From Blastocatellia bacterium (GTDB lineage: Bacteria; Acidobacteriota; Blastocatellia; Chloracidobacteriales; Chloracidobacteriaceae): a DNA stretch of 64,000 nucleotides. Below, piece by piece: positions 43,318 through 53,114 of this stretch. The position numbers and the translations under genes were made by a program. The notes under the pieces were generated by a model, which saw only the letters and a program-made list of their open reading frames with translations, had not been told where the DNA came from and did not search any database. The first letter of the stretch is position 1. Each line of letters starts with the position of its first letter. Location: positions 1 to 64,000 of the forward strand of contig JAIBAN010000021.1 of the NCBI GenBank assembly GCA_019695185.1. The letters are read 5' to 3'.

Positions 43318-46300
43318 ATGTGGACCCGCAAAGCAACTGACATCACCCTGCATGTTCTTATTTTTCTCATCGCGGTTTTGTTTTTCACCTCAACCTGCTG
43401 GTCGCCTCCGGCGGTTTCACAAATTCAGAGCGAACCCTTCCCACCCTTTGAACAGGCGGTTCCTTTGCCGGACCAGGCTCCGGTCATTCCGTTTTTTCCC
43501 AACAGTGGAACTGCTGTCAGCCCTCGGCTTGATGCCCTGCCCCAATTTGAAGAGGAATTGAAAACCGACGACGGCACGGTTGAATCCGGCGCTTTGGGAG
43601 ACGGCCTGTTGGTGGTCAACCGCCTCACGCCGAGCGGTTACCCGGTCAAACTGGACCGCATCCGGATTCAGTGGGACGGCTTTTCCGGCCAGCCTTCACC
43701 CATCGGAGCACAGGTCCGCCTGCTGGCCTTTCTGGACCCGACCAGCGCCGGGCGTCCGGTGACGCCGGTTCAGTTTGTAGTTGACCAGACTGTGACCATT
43801 CCAAGTGTTGGAGGTTTTGTTGATTTTCCGCTTCCAAACGGTCCGACCCTGGCGGCAGGCGACCTCTATGTGGGGTTTCAGGCACCGAATCCGGCCACCG
43901 GCGTGATTTTCTCCGCCGATACCAACGGACCACAGCGCGAACGGGCGTTTTTTTCCATCAACAACGGAACCACCTTTGCCGGACCGTTAACCTTTTCCGA
44001 CGGACAAAAAGCCAACATCCTCATCCGGGCGGTGGTTTCGACCGTCAATTCGGGCACGACCGAAGAACTTCGCACCGACGATGGCACGATTGACGGGCGC
44101 GGCCTGCTCGACAACTCACTGCTGATGGTCAATCGCCTGACACCATCGAGTTATCCGGTGACGCTCCAGAAAGCCAAAATCATGTTTGTGGCCTTTCAGG
44201 GCCAGCCCAGCCCGATTGGCAAATCGGTCCAACTGGTGGTTTTCAGCGACCCGCAGGCCACGGGCAAACCACCGGCCAATCCAACCTTTCAGGTCCAGCA
44301 AAACGTGGTCATTACACGGGTCAACGACTTTATCGAATTTGACGTGCCGCCGGTATCAATCCCCAGCGGTGATGTGTATGTCGGATATGGCGTCGGGAAT
44401 CCGCATGACGGCGTGGGTTTTGGAGCCGACACCAACGGCACGCCGCAACACCGGGCGTTTTTCTCGACCAACGGCGGAGCTTCATTTTCCGGACCGCTTC
44501 AGCTTTCCGACGGCACCCAGACCAATCTGTTGATTCGGGCCATGGTCAGCCGGGGCGGGAGCGGCGGTGACACGCAAGCCCCAACCGTGCAGATTTTGGC
44601 TCCAAACGGCGGTGAGACGTTATCTGCCGGCAGCACCTTTGGCATTCAGTGGACTTCAGGCGACAACACCGGCGTCACAGGCCACAGTATCGCCCTTTCG
44701 ACCGACGGCGGAGCCACTTTCCCATCCACGGTGGCCAGCGGACTGGCCGGTTTCACCCAACGGTTTGACTGGACCGTTCCCACCACAGCAACGACCACAG
44801 GCCGCATCAAAGTCACGGCCAGTGACGCAGCGGGCAACAGCAGCTTTGACGTTTCCGACCAGAATTTCCGGATTTCAACCGGTGGCGGCGGCGACACCCA
44901 GGCTCCAACCGTCAATCTGTTGGTTCCCAATGGTGGTGAAACGCTGCTGGCCGGCAGCACTTTTGGCATTCAGTGGACTTCGGGCGACAACACCGGAGTG
45001 GCGGCGCATTCAATTACGCTTTCAACCGACAGCGGCGCGACCTTCCCAGCCAACGTCACCACCGGACTGGCAGGCTACATTCAGCGATTCGACTGGACCG
45101 TTCCCAACCCTGCGACGACCACGGCCCGCCTCAAAGTCACCGCCAGCGACGCAGCGGGCAACAGCGGCTTTGACCTTTCGGACGGAAATTTCACCATCAA
45201 AGCGGGCAATCCCAATCTGCCCACCGTTTCCATCAACACGACGACGCCAACCATCACCGAACTCGGCATAGCCAGCTTTGTGGTGAGCCGAACGGACAAC
45301 CTCGATACGGCGGTGACGGTGCGCTACACGGTGGGCGGTTCGGCAGTCAGCGGAACGGACTTCATTCCGCTCAAAGGGACCGTCACGATTCCAGCCAAAA
45401 TGGCCTCAACCGTCTTTGGCGTGATGCCGGTCAACAACCCGAAAATTGACCCGGACCGGACGATTGCCCTCACGCTGGCCAGCGATGTGGCCTATCGGAT
45501 TGGCGCACAGGCAACAGCCTCGGTCACGATTCAGGACAACGACAAAATGGGCAGCGGCACCTGTACGCCCGCGGAAGGCGGCAGCATCAACACGGAGGAC
45601 GGCGCGTCGGTGACATTGCCGCCGGGTTATGGCGACGGGCAGGCGACCGTCAGCCTGACGCGCATCGGGAAAGCCCCCAAGAACAAAGGCAGCACCGAGG
45701 TGCGGACGGTTTCGTGGACGTATCATTTGGGAATCAGCTACGTGGGTGCGTTTCCGATTGAATCGGAGATTGTGGTGACTGTGCCGCTGGTGGAAAAAGT
45801 CTTTCCCGCAGAATGGAACAGTTTGGGGTTTGAAGGCGTCTGCTACGACGAGAAAACCAAGACCTGGGTTACCATGGGGCGGAATCCGATTGCCGACCGC
45901 GAAAAAATGACGGTCACCTTCCTGCTTCCGATTGCCAAAATGGTCACGCAGGGAACCACTGCCAAAGAACGTTTTGGGCCATACCAGACGGGCTACACCA
46001 ATACCCTGGATTTCAAGGCAAACGGAGTCAATCAATCCCTCATGCGGCAGACCCAGGAGCCGGGTTCCAACTTCATTATCACCTACTATGAAGCAACTCC
46101 GGCCACCCAATACAGCGTGAAGGCCGACAAAAACTGGAACAACGGGACAAGCTGCTCCGGCACGACCGGCACGGCGGACACAAATTTTGTGCGCGACCTG
46201 GATGCGGTGCTCAACAGTTCCTACCGGTCACTGCTGGCCCTGCCACAGTCGCCTTTCGGTGAACTTTCCCTGCCTCAGAAAGCCAAAATCACCAAGGTTT

Positions 46301-48090
46301 CCGGTGGTGAAGCCGGGGAAAGCCCGCTCGGCGGGCCGCTCATTGTTTCAAATTCAAAGATGGAAAACTGCCAGGATTTGAAAAACACGGCCACGCACGA
46401 ACTAATCCATGTGTTTCAGGGCCAGTATTACAACAATCTGGCGAATGCCGGATACGCAGTCGCCAGTTCGACCTCGAACCAGTGGTTTATCGAGGCTTCG
46501 GCAAACCACTTTGCCGCGCTGGCCACGGGCATGGGCGATGCGCAGAAACGGACCTTCTATTCGGACCGCAATGGCAGCATTTCCGATTATCTGAGCGTGC
46601 CGATAACCTCCGGCAACGACAACAGTATGTATGCGGTGGCACATTTCCTTGACTGGCTGGCCGACCGCTACAGCTATGACATCGTGGGGGTGACCATCCG
46701 CAAGCGGAGCGAGTCGTTTTACGACCTGACCAACCTCAACAATGCCATTCGGGAATTTCAGACGGCTGCCGCAGACCCAACCAACCAACTCGGCCTGGCA
46801 GGCGCATTTCCGGAATATGTCAAATATGTGATGACCCATCCGGATGGGACAGCCGAGTTCAACCAGGACATCAAAAACGCGATGTACGGCAATACGTTCG
46901 GGAGCCAGTACACAACCCTTCCGGCGGGCCTCTTTACCGACAGCGCTGCGTTTATGACCTTGCAGAAACCCCTGCGGCCTTACTCGGCAGTCTACCTTTC
47001 CGTCGCGGCCAGAAACGCCAGCAACGCCCTCCTGGTGATTGACACCAGCCAATGTTCCGGTGCGCCGATGCAGTCGCTGACCTACGATTTGGTGGGGAAA
47101 ACGGAGGCGGCCTATACCAACCAAGACCCCGTTGACAAAAACAAAGTGCTGGGCGGTTCGACCCCGTGGACCGTGCCGGAGTTTGGCAAAGGACAGAAAA
47201 AAACCGACTTTGAGCAGGTGGTCATCAACGGCAGCCCGGTGACCGGAACGGTCAACATCAACTACTACATCCTGGTGCCCCCGAAAATCACCAAAGTTTC
47301 CCAAGGCGCGTTGCTGTGGGAATACAGCGGATTCGGCAAAGAGAAAGGCAAAATCCCGACTGAATTTCTCAAGGGTTATGACGTGTACAGCAAAACTCTG
47401 GGCAAAAAACTCAATTCGTCACCGGTTCCGCTCCAGACGAGCGGCGTGGAACAAAGCTTTTCGAGTGCGGACATCACGGGTGGCTCGACGGATGACTATA
47501 TCGTGACGATTGTGGACAAGTTCGACAACAGTTGGCCGCTTGCCGAAGTCAAACCGAAACTGGAAACGACCAAATACGCCACGTTTGACATGCGCGTCTA
47601 CGGGACGTTCCATTACTACTACTACGACGCATCGAAGCCGGGCGACCATGCGGACTACGACGGAGGCGGAGACTTCCAAATCCGGCTGGAGCGGGTGCCG
47701 ATTACCTGGACGGGCAATCTGCACTTCACCGGCACCCACAGAGCGACCAACGGAACCGAATATACGTTTGAGGGCACCGTGGACCCGGACGGTCACGGCA
47801 TGACCATCAGTGCCTCGCGGCATTACCTGAGCACCTATTACGACAGCTTCTGGGAAAGCAATGTGCGCAGCGCAGCCGATGCCGCCGGCAGTCTGACCAT
47901 CAAGGAGACCATTTTCTCAATCACGGATGACTTTTTCTGTAACGGTGGCACCGTCACCATCAACAGTGCGTCGTATGCGGCTTCGGCCACGTACGATAAT
48001 CCGAGTTCGGCCTATCAAAAGAACAGCCGGACAACCCTGGTTTCGCCCCGGACTGCCACCTGGAGGATTGATTTCATGGTGAATCCGTGA
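43318..48090 (+). CDS. giant exported protein with duplicated beta domains, Calx-beta and a HELIH metallopeptidase-like domain
   Basis: 1590 residues; a hydrophobic signal or anchor at 8-32. Two homologous units of about 160 residues (83-243 and 252-411, both with NRLTPSxYPVxL and GQPSPIG) are followed by two near-identical about 100-residue units (420-521, 527-628; PNGGETLxAGSTFGIQWTSGDNTG), a Calx-beta domain (635-743), a ZU5-like region (near 760-900) and a metallopeptidase-like segment with H1027-E-L-I-H1031 and a third ligand candidate E1059 (WFIEASANHF). The C-terminal 350 residues are unassigned. GGGAGG precedes the ATG. It is probably secreted and acts on polymers or surface proteins. 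Confidence 0.85.
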   Translation: MWTRKATDITLHVLIFLIAVLFFTSTCWSPPAVSQIQSEPFPPFEQAVPLPDQAPVIPFFPNSGTAVSPRLDALPQFEEELKTDDGTVESGALGDGLLVVNRLTPSGYPVKLDRIRIQWDGFSGQPSPIGAQVRLLAFLDPTSAGRPVTPVQFVVDQTVTIPSVGGFVDFPLPNGPTLAAGDLYVGFQAPNPATGVIFSADTNGPQRERAFFSINNGTTFAGPLTFSDGQKANILIRAVVSTVNSGTTEELRTDDGTIDGRGLLDNSLLMVNRLTPSSYPVTLQKAKIMFVAFQGQPSPIGKSVQLVVFSDPQATGKPPANPTFQVQQNVVITRVNDFIEFDVPPVSIPSGDVYVGYGVGNPHDGVGFGADTNGTPQHRAFFSTNGGASFSGPLQLSDGTQTNLLIRAMVSRGGSGGDTQAPTVQILAPNGGETLSAGSTFGIQWTSGDNTGVTGHSIALSTDGGATFPSTVASGLAGFTQRFDWTVPTTATTTGRIKVTASDAAGNSSFDVSDQNFRISTGGGGDTQAPTVNLLVPNGGETLLAGSTFGIQWTSGDNTGVAAHSITLSTDSGATFPANVTTGLAGYIQRFDWTVPNPATTTARLKVTASDAAGNSGFDLSDGNFTIKAGNPNLPTVSINTTTPTITELGIASFVVSRTDNLDTAVTVRYTVGGSAVSGTDFIPLKGTVTIPAKMASTVFGVMPVNNPKIDPDRTIALTLASDVAYRIGAQATASVTIQDNDKMGSGTCTPAEGGSINTEDGASVTLPPGYGDGQATVSLTRIGKAPKNKGSTEVRTVSWTYHLGISYVGAFPIESEIVVTVPLVEKVFPAEWNSLGFEGVCYDEKTKTWVTMGRNPIADREKMTVTFLLPIAKMVTQGTTAKERFGPYQTGYTNTLDFKANGVNQSLMRQTQEPGSNFIITYYEATPATQYSVKADKNWNNGTSCSGTTGTADTNFVRDLDAVLNSSYRSLLALPQSPFGELSLPQKAKITKVSGGEAGESPLGGPLIVSNSKMENCQDLKNTATHELIHVFQGQYYNNLANAGYAVASSTSNQWFIEASANHFAALATGMGDAQKRTFYSDRNGSISDYLSVPITSGNDNSMYAVAHFLDWLADRYSYDIVGVTIRKRSESFYDLTNLNNAIREFQTAAADPTNQLGLAGAFPEYVKYVMTHPDGTAEFNQDIKNAMYGNTFGSQYTTLPAGLFTDSAAFMTLQKPLRPYSAVYLSVAARNASNALLVIDTSQCSGAPMQSLTYDLVGKTEAAYTNQDPVDKNKVLGGSTPWTVPEFGKGQKKTDFEQVVINGSPVTGTVNINYYILVPPKITKVSQGALLWEYSGFGKEKGKIPTEFLKGYDVYSKTLGKKLNSSPVPLQTSGVEQSFSSADITGGSTDDYIVTIVDKFDNSWPLAEVKPKLETTKYATFDMRVYGTFHYYYYDASKPGDHADYDGGGDFQIRLERVPITWTGNLHFTGTHRATNGTEYTFEGTVDPDGHGMTISASRHYLSTYYDSFWESNVRSAADAAGSLTIKETIFSITDDFFCNGGTVTINSASYAASATYDNPSSAYQKNSRTTLVSPRTATWRIDFMVNP

Positions 48091-48103
48091 CGGTCAAAAA
48101 GAA

Positions 48104-48154
48104 AAACGTTCCCACGGCAGAGGAGAATCAATCATCTTTCCCGTGGGAACGTTT
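48104..48154 (+). terminator. hairpin after the giant metallopeptidase-like gene
   Basis: A perfect 14-bp stem (48104-48117 with 48141-48154) has a 23-nt loop and lies 13 bases after the stop. Only GTTTCC follows, so intrinsic termination would be weak; it may protect the 3' end. Confidence 0.5.
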
Positions 48155-48307
48155 CCAGACTCACACGCGGGAAATCAAACCAGGAGGTCGGGCAGATTTT
48201 TGAACCGGTCAGCAGCAGCCCCTTTCTGGATGTTTATCTTAAAGCCAGACAGGAACAGACCGAACCACCCAACCTTCTTTTATGTGTCTGGCCCAAAAGG
48301 CTTGTCC

Positions 48308-48949
48308 TTACCAAATTGTGTCAACGGAAAAGAACGTCCTTCTGATTTCGAATATCTGTTCCGGTTTAAGTTCTTCACCGTATTGATGATTTTCCATTCC
48401 AAGGAAAAGGGCGATTGAGATTCCCCTGGCTTTGATTTCGCCATTTGGCCTTAAAGGGGATTTTTGGACATTGGATCCGGTTGTCGCAACCAGCAATGAC
48501 CCTTTGGGCAGCATTTTTGTGGTTGCAATGTGCCATAAGGCGGCTTTTCGTTTCGCACGGGATTTCCCCGGAGTTTCATATCCTCCACCAGCCACAATTG
48601 CAGCAATGACTTCGTCTTCGGTCAGCAAGGGATACGGGGCCAAAGAGGCGGAGCATTGCTTTTCCTCATTAAAAATCCTTATCGCCTCACCAAGGGGGAT
48701 TTCCTTTGGGTACCCGTGCATCTCAAGGTCATTTCTTTTTTCAATTTCCTCAAAAGTGATGTTTTTATTCCGTGGATCGTTGAACCAACAAGGATCCCTG
48801 CGGCTTTTATCTTTTTGGGGTTCCTTGGTTTGAAGTTTTTCCTGGGAAACAATTGAGTTCGAGGAAGGAGGGTCAGCCACCACCCACCACATCAAACCAG
48901 CCAGGTATAAACCAACCAGGCATAAACCATACCGTCGAGACTTTTTCAT
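48308..48949 (-). CDS. hypothetical membrane-anchored or exported protein
   Basis: 213 residues. One N-terminal hydrophobic helix (about 8-25), then a hydrophilic mature part with two cysteines (CWFND, EEKQCSA). The segment YPLLTEDEVIAAIVAGG and the tail LKPEQIFEIRRTFFSVDTIW look like a conserved domain, but I do not recognise it. GAGG lies eight bases before the ATG. AT-richer codon use than the neighbours hints at foreign origin. Confidence 0.65.
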   Translation of the reverse strand: MKKSRRYGLCLVGLYLAGLMWWVVADPPSSNSIVSQEKLQTKEPQKDKSRRDPCWFNDPRNKNITFEEIEKRNDLEMHGYPKEIPLGEAIRIFNEEKQCSASLAPYPLLTEDEVIAAIVAGGGYETPGKSRAKRKAALWHIATTKMLPKGSLLVATTGSNVQKSPLRPNGEIKARGISIALFLGMENHQYGEELKPEQIFEIRRTFFSVDTIW

Positions 48950-49165
48950 CTGTCCATCCTCACAACAATAGCGTTCTCACTGGCATTTTCCTGCCTGTAA
49001 AAGTGTGCCGTTCCAGCGGAGAAATATTCCCTCGATAAAGCCCAACCGCCTTTACCTGGAACAAGCTGCTTCTGCCCGCCGCAAAAGACGCCGGATGGTC
49101 AAGGTGTCTCTTTGAATCACTTTGTGTATCTTCACGGAATTCCCTCCATCAAAAACAGGCACACG

Positions 49166-49432
49166 TTACTGAAATTCCGATGGTACCTGTCTCAATTGTG
49201 TTTCCGGTGACCAGACCGGGGGTTTTCTCTTTGGGTTAAACCATTGCGCTCCCTGGGTCAGCCATTGCTCCCGAAATATCCGAATGGACGCGGCCTGACA
49301 GTCTTCGTACCCAAACTCAACTCCGCAACAATCACAAATCTCAAACAAAGGGGTTTGTCCATCAATCCCCCAAGGCGGAGTTTCCTGTTCCAATCCACAA
49401 ACCCGACAAAAGTGAGTTTCCTTGCTGTTCAT
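49166..49432 (-). CDS. small cysteine-rich zinc-binding protein
   Basis: 88 residues from an ATG at 49432 (a TTG at 49459 touches the upstream stop). Two cysteine knuckles, CRVCGLE near residue 9 and ICDCCGVEFGYEDC near 34, with PPWGIDG between, resemble small proteins of the CPCC-like type that are often found beside toxin/immunity or HEAT-repeat genes. It is probably translated together with the HEAT gene. Function unknown. Confidence 0.65.
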   Translation of the reverse strand: MNSKETHFCRVCGLEQETPPWGIDGQTPLFEICDCCGVEFGYEDCQAASIRIFREQWLTQGAQWFNPKRKPPVWSPETQLRQVPSEFQ

Positions 49433-49459
49433 TTGATAAACCGGCTTGGCTGGCTGCAA

Positions 49460-50269
49460 CTACGCTGGCATCTGACCCAATTGTTGCAGAACGGCTACGA
49501 AAGTGCTTTTTGCCGCCACGGTTGGTTCAATTTGGGCAGCACATTCCACCGCCTGGATGATTTGCTGTCGGGTTTCCGTCTCATTGGCGATAGCCCCCAA
49601 CGTATTGGCGGTTGCACAGCGAACTCGATAATCCCGACTGTTCAGCAGGGCCAGTAAATCAGGCAGAACGTGGGTTTTACCCAGCCGGTACAAGGCTTCA
49701 TAAAAACCAACCTGGGCCATATCCGAGGTTTCCTGTTTGAGCGCAGTCTCAAGGCGGGCACAGGCGGTTTCATCCTCCAATTCTCCGATGACCGAAGCCG
49801 CATAGCGTCGGACGACAGGACAATTATCACCAATCAATTGCCACAAAGCCGGTAATGTCGCCGGGTCGCCAATTATCCCCAGAGTTTCAGTCAGCAAAAG
49901 CCGCACCAGGTCATCAGGGTCATCAAGTCGTTCCAATAATTCTGGAGGGCAAACCGGCTCATCAGGCCAAATCGTTCCCAAGCTTTCAATAGCCAAAGTG
50001 CGAACCCAAGCATCTTTGTCGGAAACCAGTTGGAGCAGTGGGGCTCTGGCGTCTGGATTGCCATACTCACCAAGCAACTCGCAGGCGGCAGCACGAACTG
50101 TTGAACTCCGGTCTGTCAGTTTGGCAAGAGCAAGGTCGTACCATTGGGGCTCTTCCCTTTTGAAGAGCGCCTCCAGAGCAACGACTCTTTCCTGAACTTT
50201 GCCTTGCCGCAGGATTTTGTGTAACTCCGCTGAGGAAACGTCCTCCCCAAAAGCAACTTTCTGTTTCAT
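49460..50269 (-). CDS. HEAT-repeat protein
   Basis: 269 residues, cytosolic and all-helical. At least six HEAT/PBS-lyase-type repeats are visible (VRAAACELLGEYGNPDAR, VRTLAIESLGTIW, VRRYAASVIGELEDE, VRCATANTLGAIAN). Such solenoids bind other proteins. It lies directly before the cysteine-rich gene on the same strand; the pair may be an accessory module, for instance an immunity-type unit, but there is no toxin gene beside it. Confidence 0.85.
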   Translation of the reverse strand: MKQKVAFGEDVSSAELHKILRQGKVQERVVALEALFKREEPQWYDLALAKLTDRSSTVRAAACELLGEYGNPDARAPLLQLVSDKDAWVRTLAIESLGTIWPDEPVCPPELLERLDDPDDLVRLLLTETLGIIGDPATLPALWQLIGDNCPVVRRYAASVIGELEDETACARLETALKQETSDMAQVGFYEALYRLGKTHVLPDLLALLNSRDYRVRCATANTLGAIANETETRQQIIQAVECAAQIEPTVAAKSTFVAVLQQLGQMPA

Positions 50270-50342
50270 CTTTTTGAGACACCTCTGTCAGTCCAGTTAG
50301 GAAAGCACGGGATTTCCGCCCACCTCATCACATGTGGAAGGC

Positions 50343-52646
50343 TCACAACTGAAACGTCTTGCGGACCACCGCCGAATCAACGAACCACGGCATCATCCAG
50401 TCAGGACGCGGGCGCATGGTCATGCCCGGCACGGACGGCAGTTCAAAAGTGCGGTCCAGCACGGTGACCGCAACCGGTTGCCCTCCCGGTGTGGTGAGGT
50501 AAAGTTCGATTCCTTCCGGCGAAGGAGCCGCATAGCGCAACTCATAGACGCCTGAGGCGGTCAAGGAACTCGATGTGAACGGCAGGGTCCGGCTATTGAC
50601 CTTGCATTCCGTCACGCTGGCCGGCAGCACGACCTGCATCATGAGGGCTCCACGCTGAGAGGCAACCTTCAGCCGTAGATGGCGCTGGCCGCCGGTGGAG
50701 GAGTCCTCCAGGACCTGCACCACCGGAGCAGCCAGCGGGACCACCGGCGCGGGACCAGCCTGAAACGTCAAACTTCGGCGCGGATTGAATTCAGCCAACG
50801 GAGTTTTGACCGGCGGATTTGCGAAAAACTGGCTGGTGAAGACATCCGGCGGCAACGGGTCAGGACTGACCCACTGGGCCTGTCCGGTGTCTGCATTGAG
50901 CGTGTAAAGAATCGCATTCACTCGCCGATGGCGGGCGTCAAAACCGGAAGTCAACCCTCCGCCCAGCACACAGACCAGACAAACCAGAGTGGCAACACCG
51001 GGCAGCAGCCAGCCTCGGACCTCGGCCACCATATCGTAGACCGGCAGGCACAGTCCCAGCCCAAAAACCAGGAGCCCAATCGGTGCGGCAATCAGATTCG
51101 CGGTCAGACTGACATATAAAAGCCGCACGGTCGGCACAACCAACAACACCAATGGAACCAACCCGGCACAGACCGTCGCACAGGCGAAGGCAGAAGAAAC
51201 CGTTTCTTCGGGAACGGTCAACAATCCGGCGACCAGCAACAACCCTCCTGCCAGCGGCCACAGGAAAAGAAAACTGCCGCCCGGAATCCAGAACGTCACC
51301 GCCACCAACACCAACACCCACCAAACAGCATTGCCCAAAGTCAGGCTCAACCAGTTTGCCTTGCGGCGCAATCCCACAAAAAGGAAGCCAGTCCAACCCA
51401 CCGCCAGGGCACAACCTGCCGCCAGATACCAGTTCCGGTTGGCCGGGTCTTGAAACGGCGTGGCGGCATACTGCGGATGGAGCCACAGGGCAACCTGCCA
51501 CAGGCCATGCGCTCCGGCAGCAGCGGCCAAACTCACGGGAAAAGTGAAAAAACCCCAGGCCAAACCACCCAGGCTGGCCCGCCGCCGTTGCATTGCCATC
51601 CAGCACACGCTCAAAAACAAAAGCACCGTCACAAGTGTCAACCCGATTGCCACAGGTTGCGGGTAATGAATCAATCCCAGGCCCGGCACATCGAAATAAA
51701 CCCGGTCCGGTGCCCGTAAATTGGTCAAATCCGCATTGCCGAAATGCCGCGCCAGTGCCAGGGCATAACTTCCGTGATGCTGGAGGGAGCCTTCGTCCAG
51801 CACCTCCGGACGGTCCAGCGCCATGTGATATTCGGTATGGCCCTCACTGAACGCAAAATTCAGCGCCGCCATGCCGGTACGCTTGAAAATCGTCACGTCC
51901 GTGTCGTTCGGCAGGCGGCGATAGGCTTCGAACATCAACGAACTGGCTGCCGGAAAAGGCGCAACCCGTGCCAAATCCGCAATCAGGCGTCCGTTTTCCA
52001 GACTGGTCTCAAACATGAGCGACGGCCCGCAACTGCCCCGCGCCTCGAAATTGAGCACCAGCCCCACCTCGTGCGCCCGACGGTGTTCGGCCACAAAGGC
52101 TTCCGCGCCGAGCAAACCGACTTCCTCGCCGTCCGTCAGCAGCACCAGCACATCGTTGCGGAGCGGAGGTCCGGTTTTGAGCGCCCGGATGGTTTCCAGG
52201 ATGGCAACCACTCCCGCCCCGTCGTCGCCGGCTCCGGGAGCCGTGGGCACGGAATCGTAATGCGCCGCCAGCATCAGCGTTTTCGTGGTTGCCGTCCCCG
52301 GAATGCGGGCCACAAGGTTGCGGACGGTTCCCGCCACCCAGCGGCGGGGTTCCAAACCGGTGGCAGTCTGGACCTCCACTTCACAGCCAAGCGCTTTTAA
52401 CTGTTCAACCAGATATTCGCGGACCTGGGCATGGGCTGCCGAACCAAGCGGATGCGGTTCGCGGGCAATCGTCCGCAGATGCTTCATTGCCCTGGCAGAA
52501 GAAAACTCAGTGACCGGAGCAGTATCCGGAACCGCTGCCGGTGGGGCGGTGTGGGCCAGCGCAACCCAGATCAGCACGGCCAAAAACAAAAGAGCGGTCA
52601 AAGGAATGAAAGGACTTCGGTTGGACTGATTCAACAAGTCGGCCAT
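50343..52646 (-). CDS. M28-family metallopeptidase with C-terminal membrane domain
   Basis: 767 residues. An N-terminal helix (13-31) is followed by an M28 aminopeptidase domain (about 48-310) with zinc ligands H129 (AAHYDS), D141 (GDDGAG), E174/E175 (TDGEEVG), E201 (NFEARG) and a histidine in TEYHMALD near 272. Then seven or eight membrane helices (about 330-590) and a beta-rich C-terminal domain with a basic end. This is the arrangement of eukaryotic ER metallopeptidase 1 and of bacterial relatives. It would trim peptides at the outer face of the membrane. Confidence 0.88.
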   Translation of the reverse strand: MADLLNQSNRSPFIPLTALLFLAVLIWVALAHTAPPAAVPDTAPVTEFSSARAMKHLRTIAREPHPLGSAAHAQVREYLVEQLKALGCEVEVQTATGLEPRRWVAGTVRNLVARIPGTATTKTLMLAAHYDSVPTAPGAGDDGAGVVAILETIRALKTGPPLRNDVLVLLTDGEEVGLLGAEAFVAEHRRAHEVGLVLNFEARGSCGPSLMFETSLENGRLIADLARVAPFPAASSLMFEAYRRLPNDTDVTIFKRTGMAALNFAFSEGHTEYHMALDRPEVLDEGSLQHHGSYALALARHFGNADLTNLRAPDRVYFDVPGLGLIHYPQPVAIGLTLVTVLLFLSVCWMAMQRRRASLGGLAWGFFTFPVSLAAAAGAHGLWQVALWLHPQYAATPFQDPANRNWYLAAGCALAVGWTGFLFVGLRRKANWLSLTLGNAVWWVLVLVAVTFWIPGGSFLFLWPLAGGLLLVAGLLTVPEETVSSAFACATVCAGLVPLVLLVVPTVRLLYVSLTANLIAAPIGLLVFGLGLCLPVYDMVAEVRGWLLPGVATLVCLVCVLGGGLTSGFDARHRRVNAILYTLNADTGQAQWVSPDPLPPDVFTSQFFANPPVKTPLAEFNPRRSLTFQAGPAPVVPLAAPVVQVLEDSSTGGQRHLRLKVASQRGALMMQVVLPASVTECKVNSRTLPFTSSSLTASGVYELRYAAPSPEGIELYLTTPGGQPVAVTVLDRTFELPSVPGMTMRPRPDWMMPWFVDSAVVRKTFQL

Positions 52647-52730
52647 AGGGAATGAAGGCTGGGATTTCAGAATGAGCGGTTGTGGCCAAGTTGTAGCATT
52701 GAAACCCGGAACCCCGAAATTTTTCTTTCA

Positions 52731-52890
52731 GCGCCCCAGAGGGGGCGCAGTTTCAATCGAGATGGGAATGCGCTCCTGCCGGAGCGCGGAGATTTTTTTC
52801 GCTGACCGGTTCCAGGGGTTTCGCTGCGCTCCACACCCTGGCTACCGGAATGCGCCCCTGCGAGGCTTGCACGCTACGCCCTGGCTACCA
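52731..52890. repeat. cluster of GC palindromes before the WcaJ-like gene
   Basis: The 468-base spacer 52647-53114 has no gene. It holds GCGCCCC-AGAG-GGGGCGC (52731-52748), GCGCTCC-TGCC-GGAGCGC (52770-52787) and CCAGGG / CCCTGG (52812-52841), with CCCTGGCTACC repeated at 52836 and 52879. These look like REP-type palindromes. An open frame covering them is composed mostly of repeat sequence. Confidence 0.65.
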
Positions 52891-53114
52891 GATCGGGCCG
52901 TTTGGTGGCCCAAGGCTTCCGGGAGCTTTTTCCCGCTTTCCAAAGGTGTCAGTGAAACCAGGCTGACTCCTCGCAAAGACTCGAAAGTTGCGGCGGTTTT
53001 TGCTATGCTCGGCGGGCTGCATAAATCACAATCATCAAAATTTCCGGGTTCTTCAACGGGCATCATGCTTTCGCAGCACGATTATATACATCTTCGGAAT
53101 CATACGTTTGCACC

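Noticed and set aside
48143-48418. 91-codon frame on + after the giant metallopeptidase-like gene
   Set aside because: It starts inside the hairpin, overlaps the end of a minus-strand gene and has no motif or binding site.
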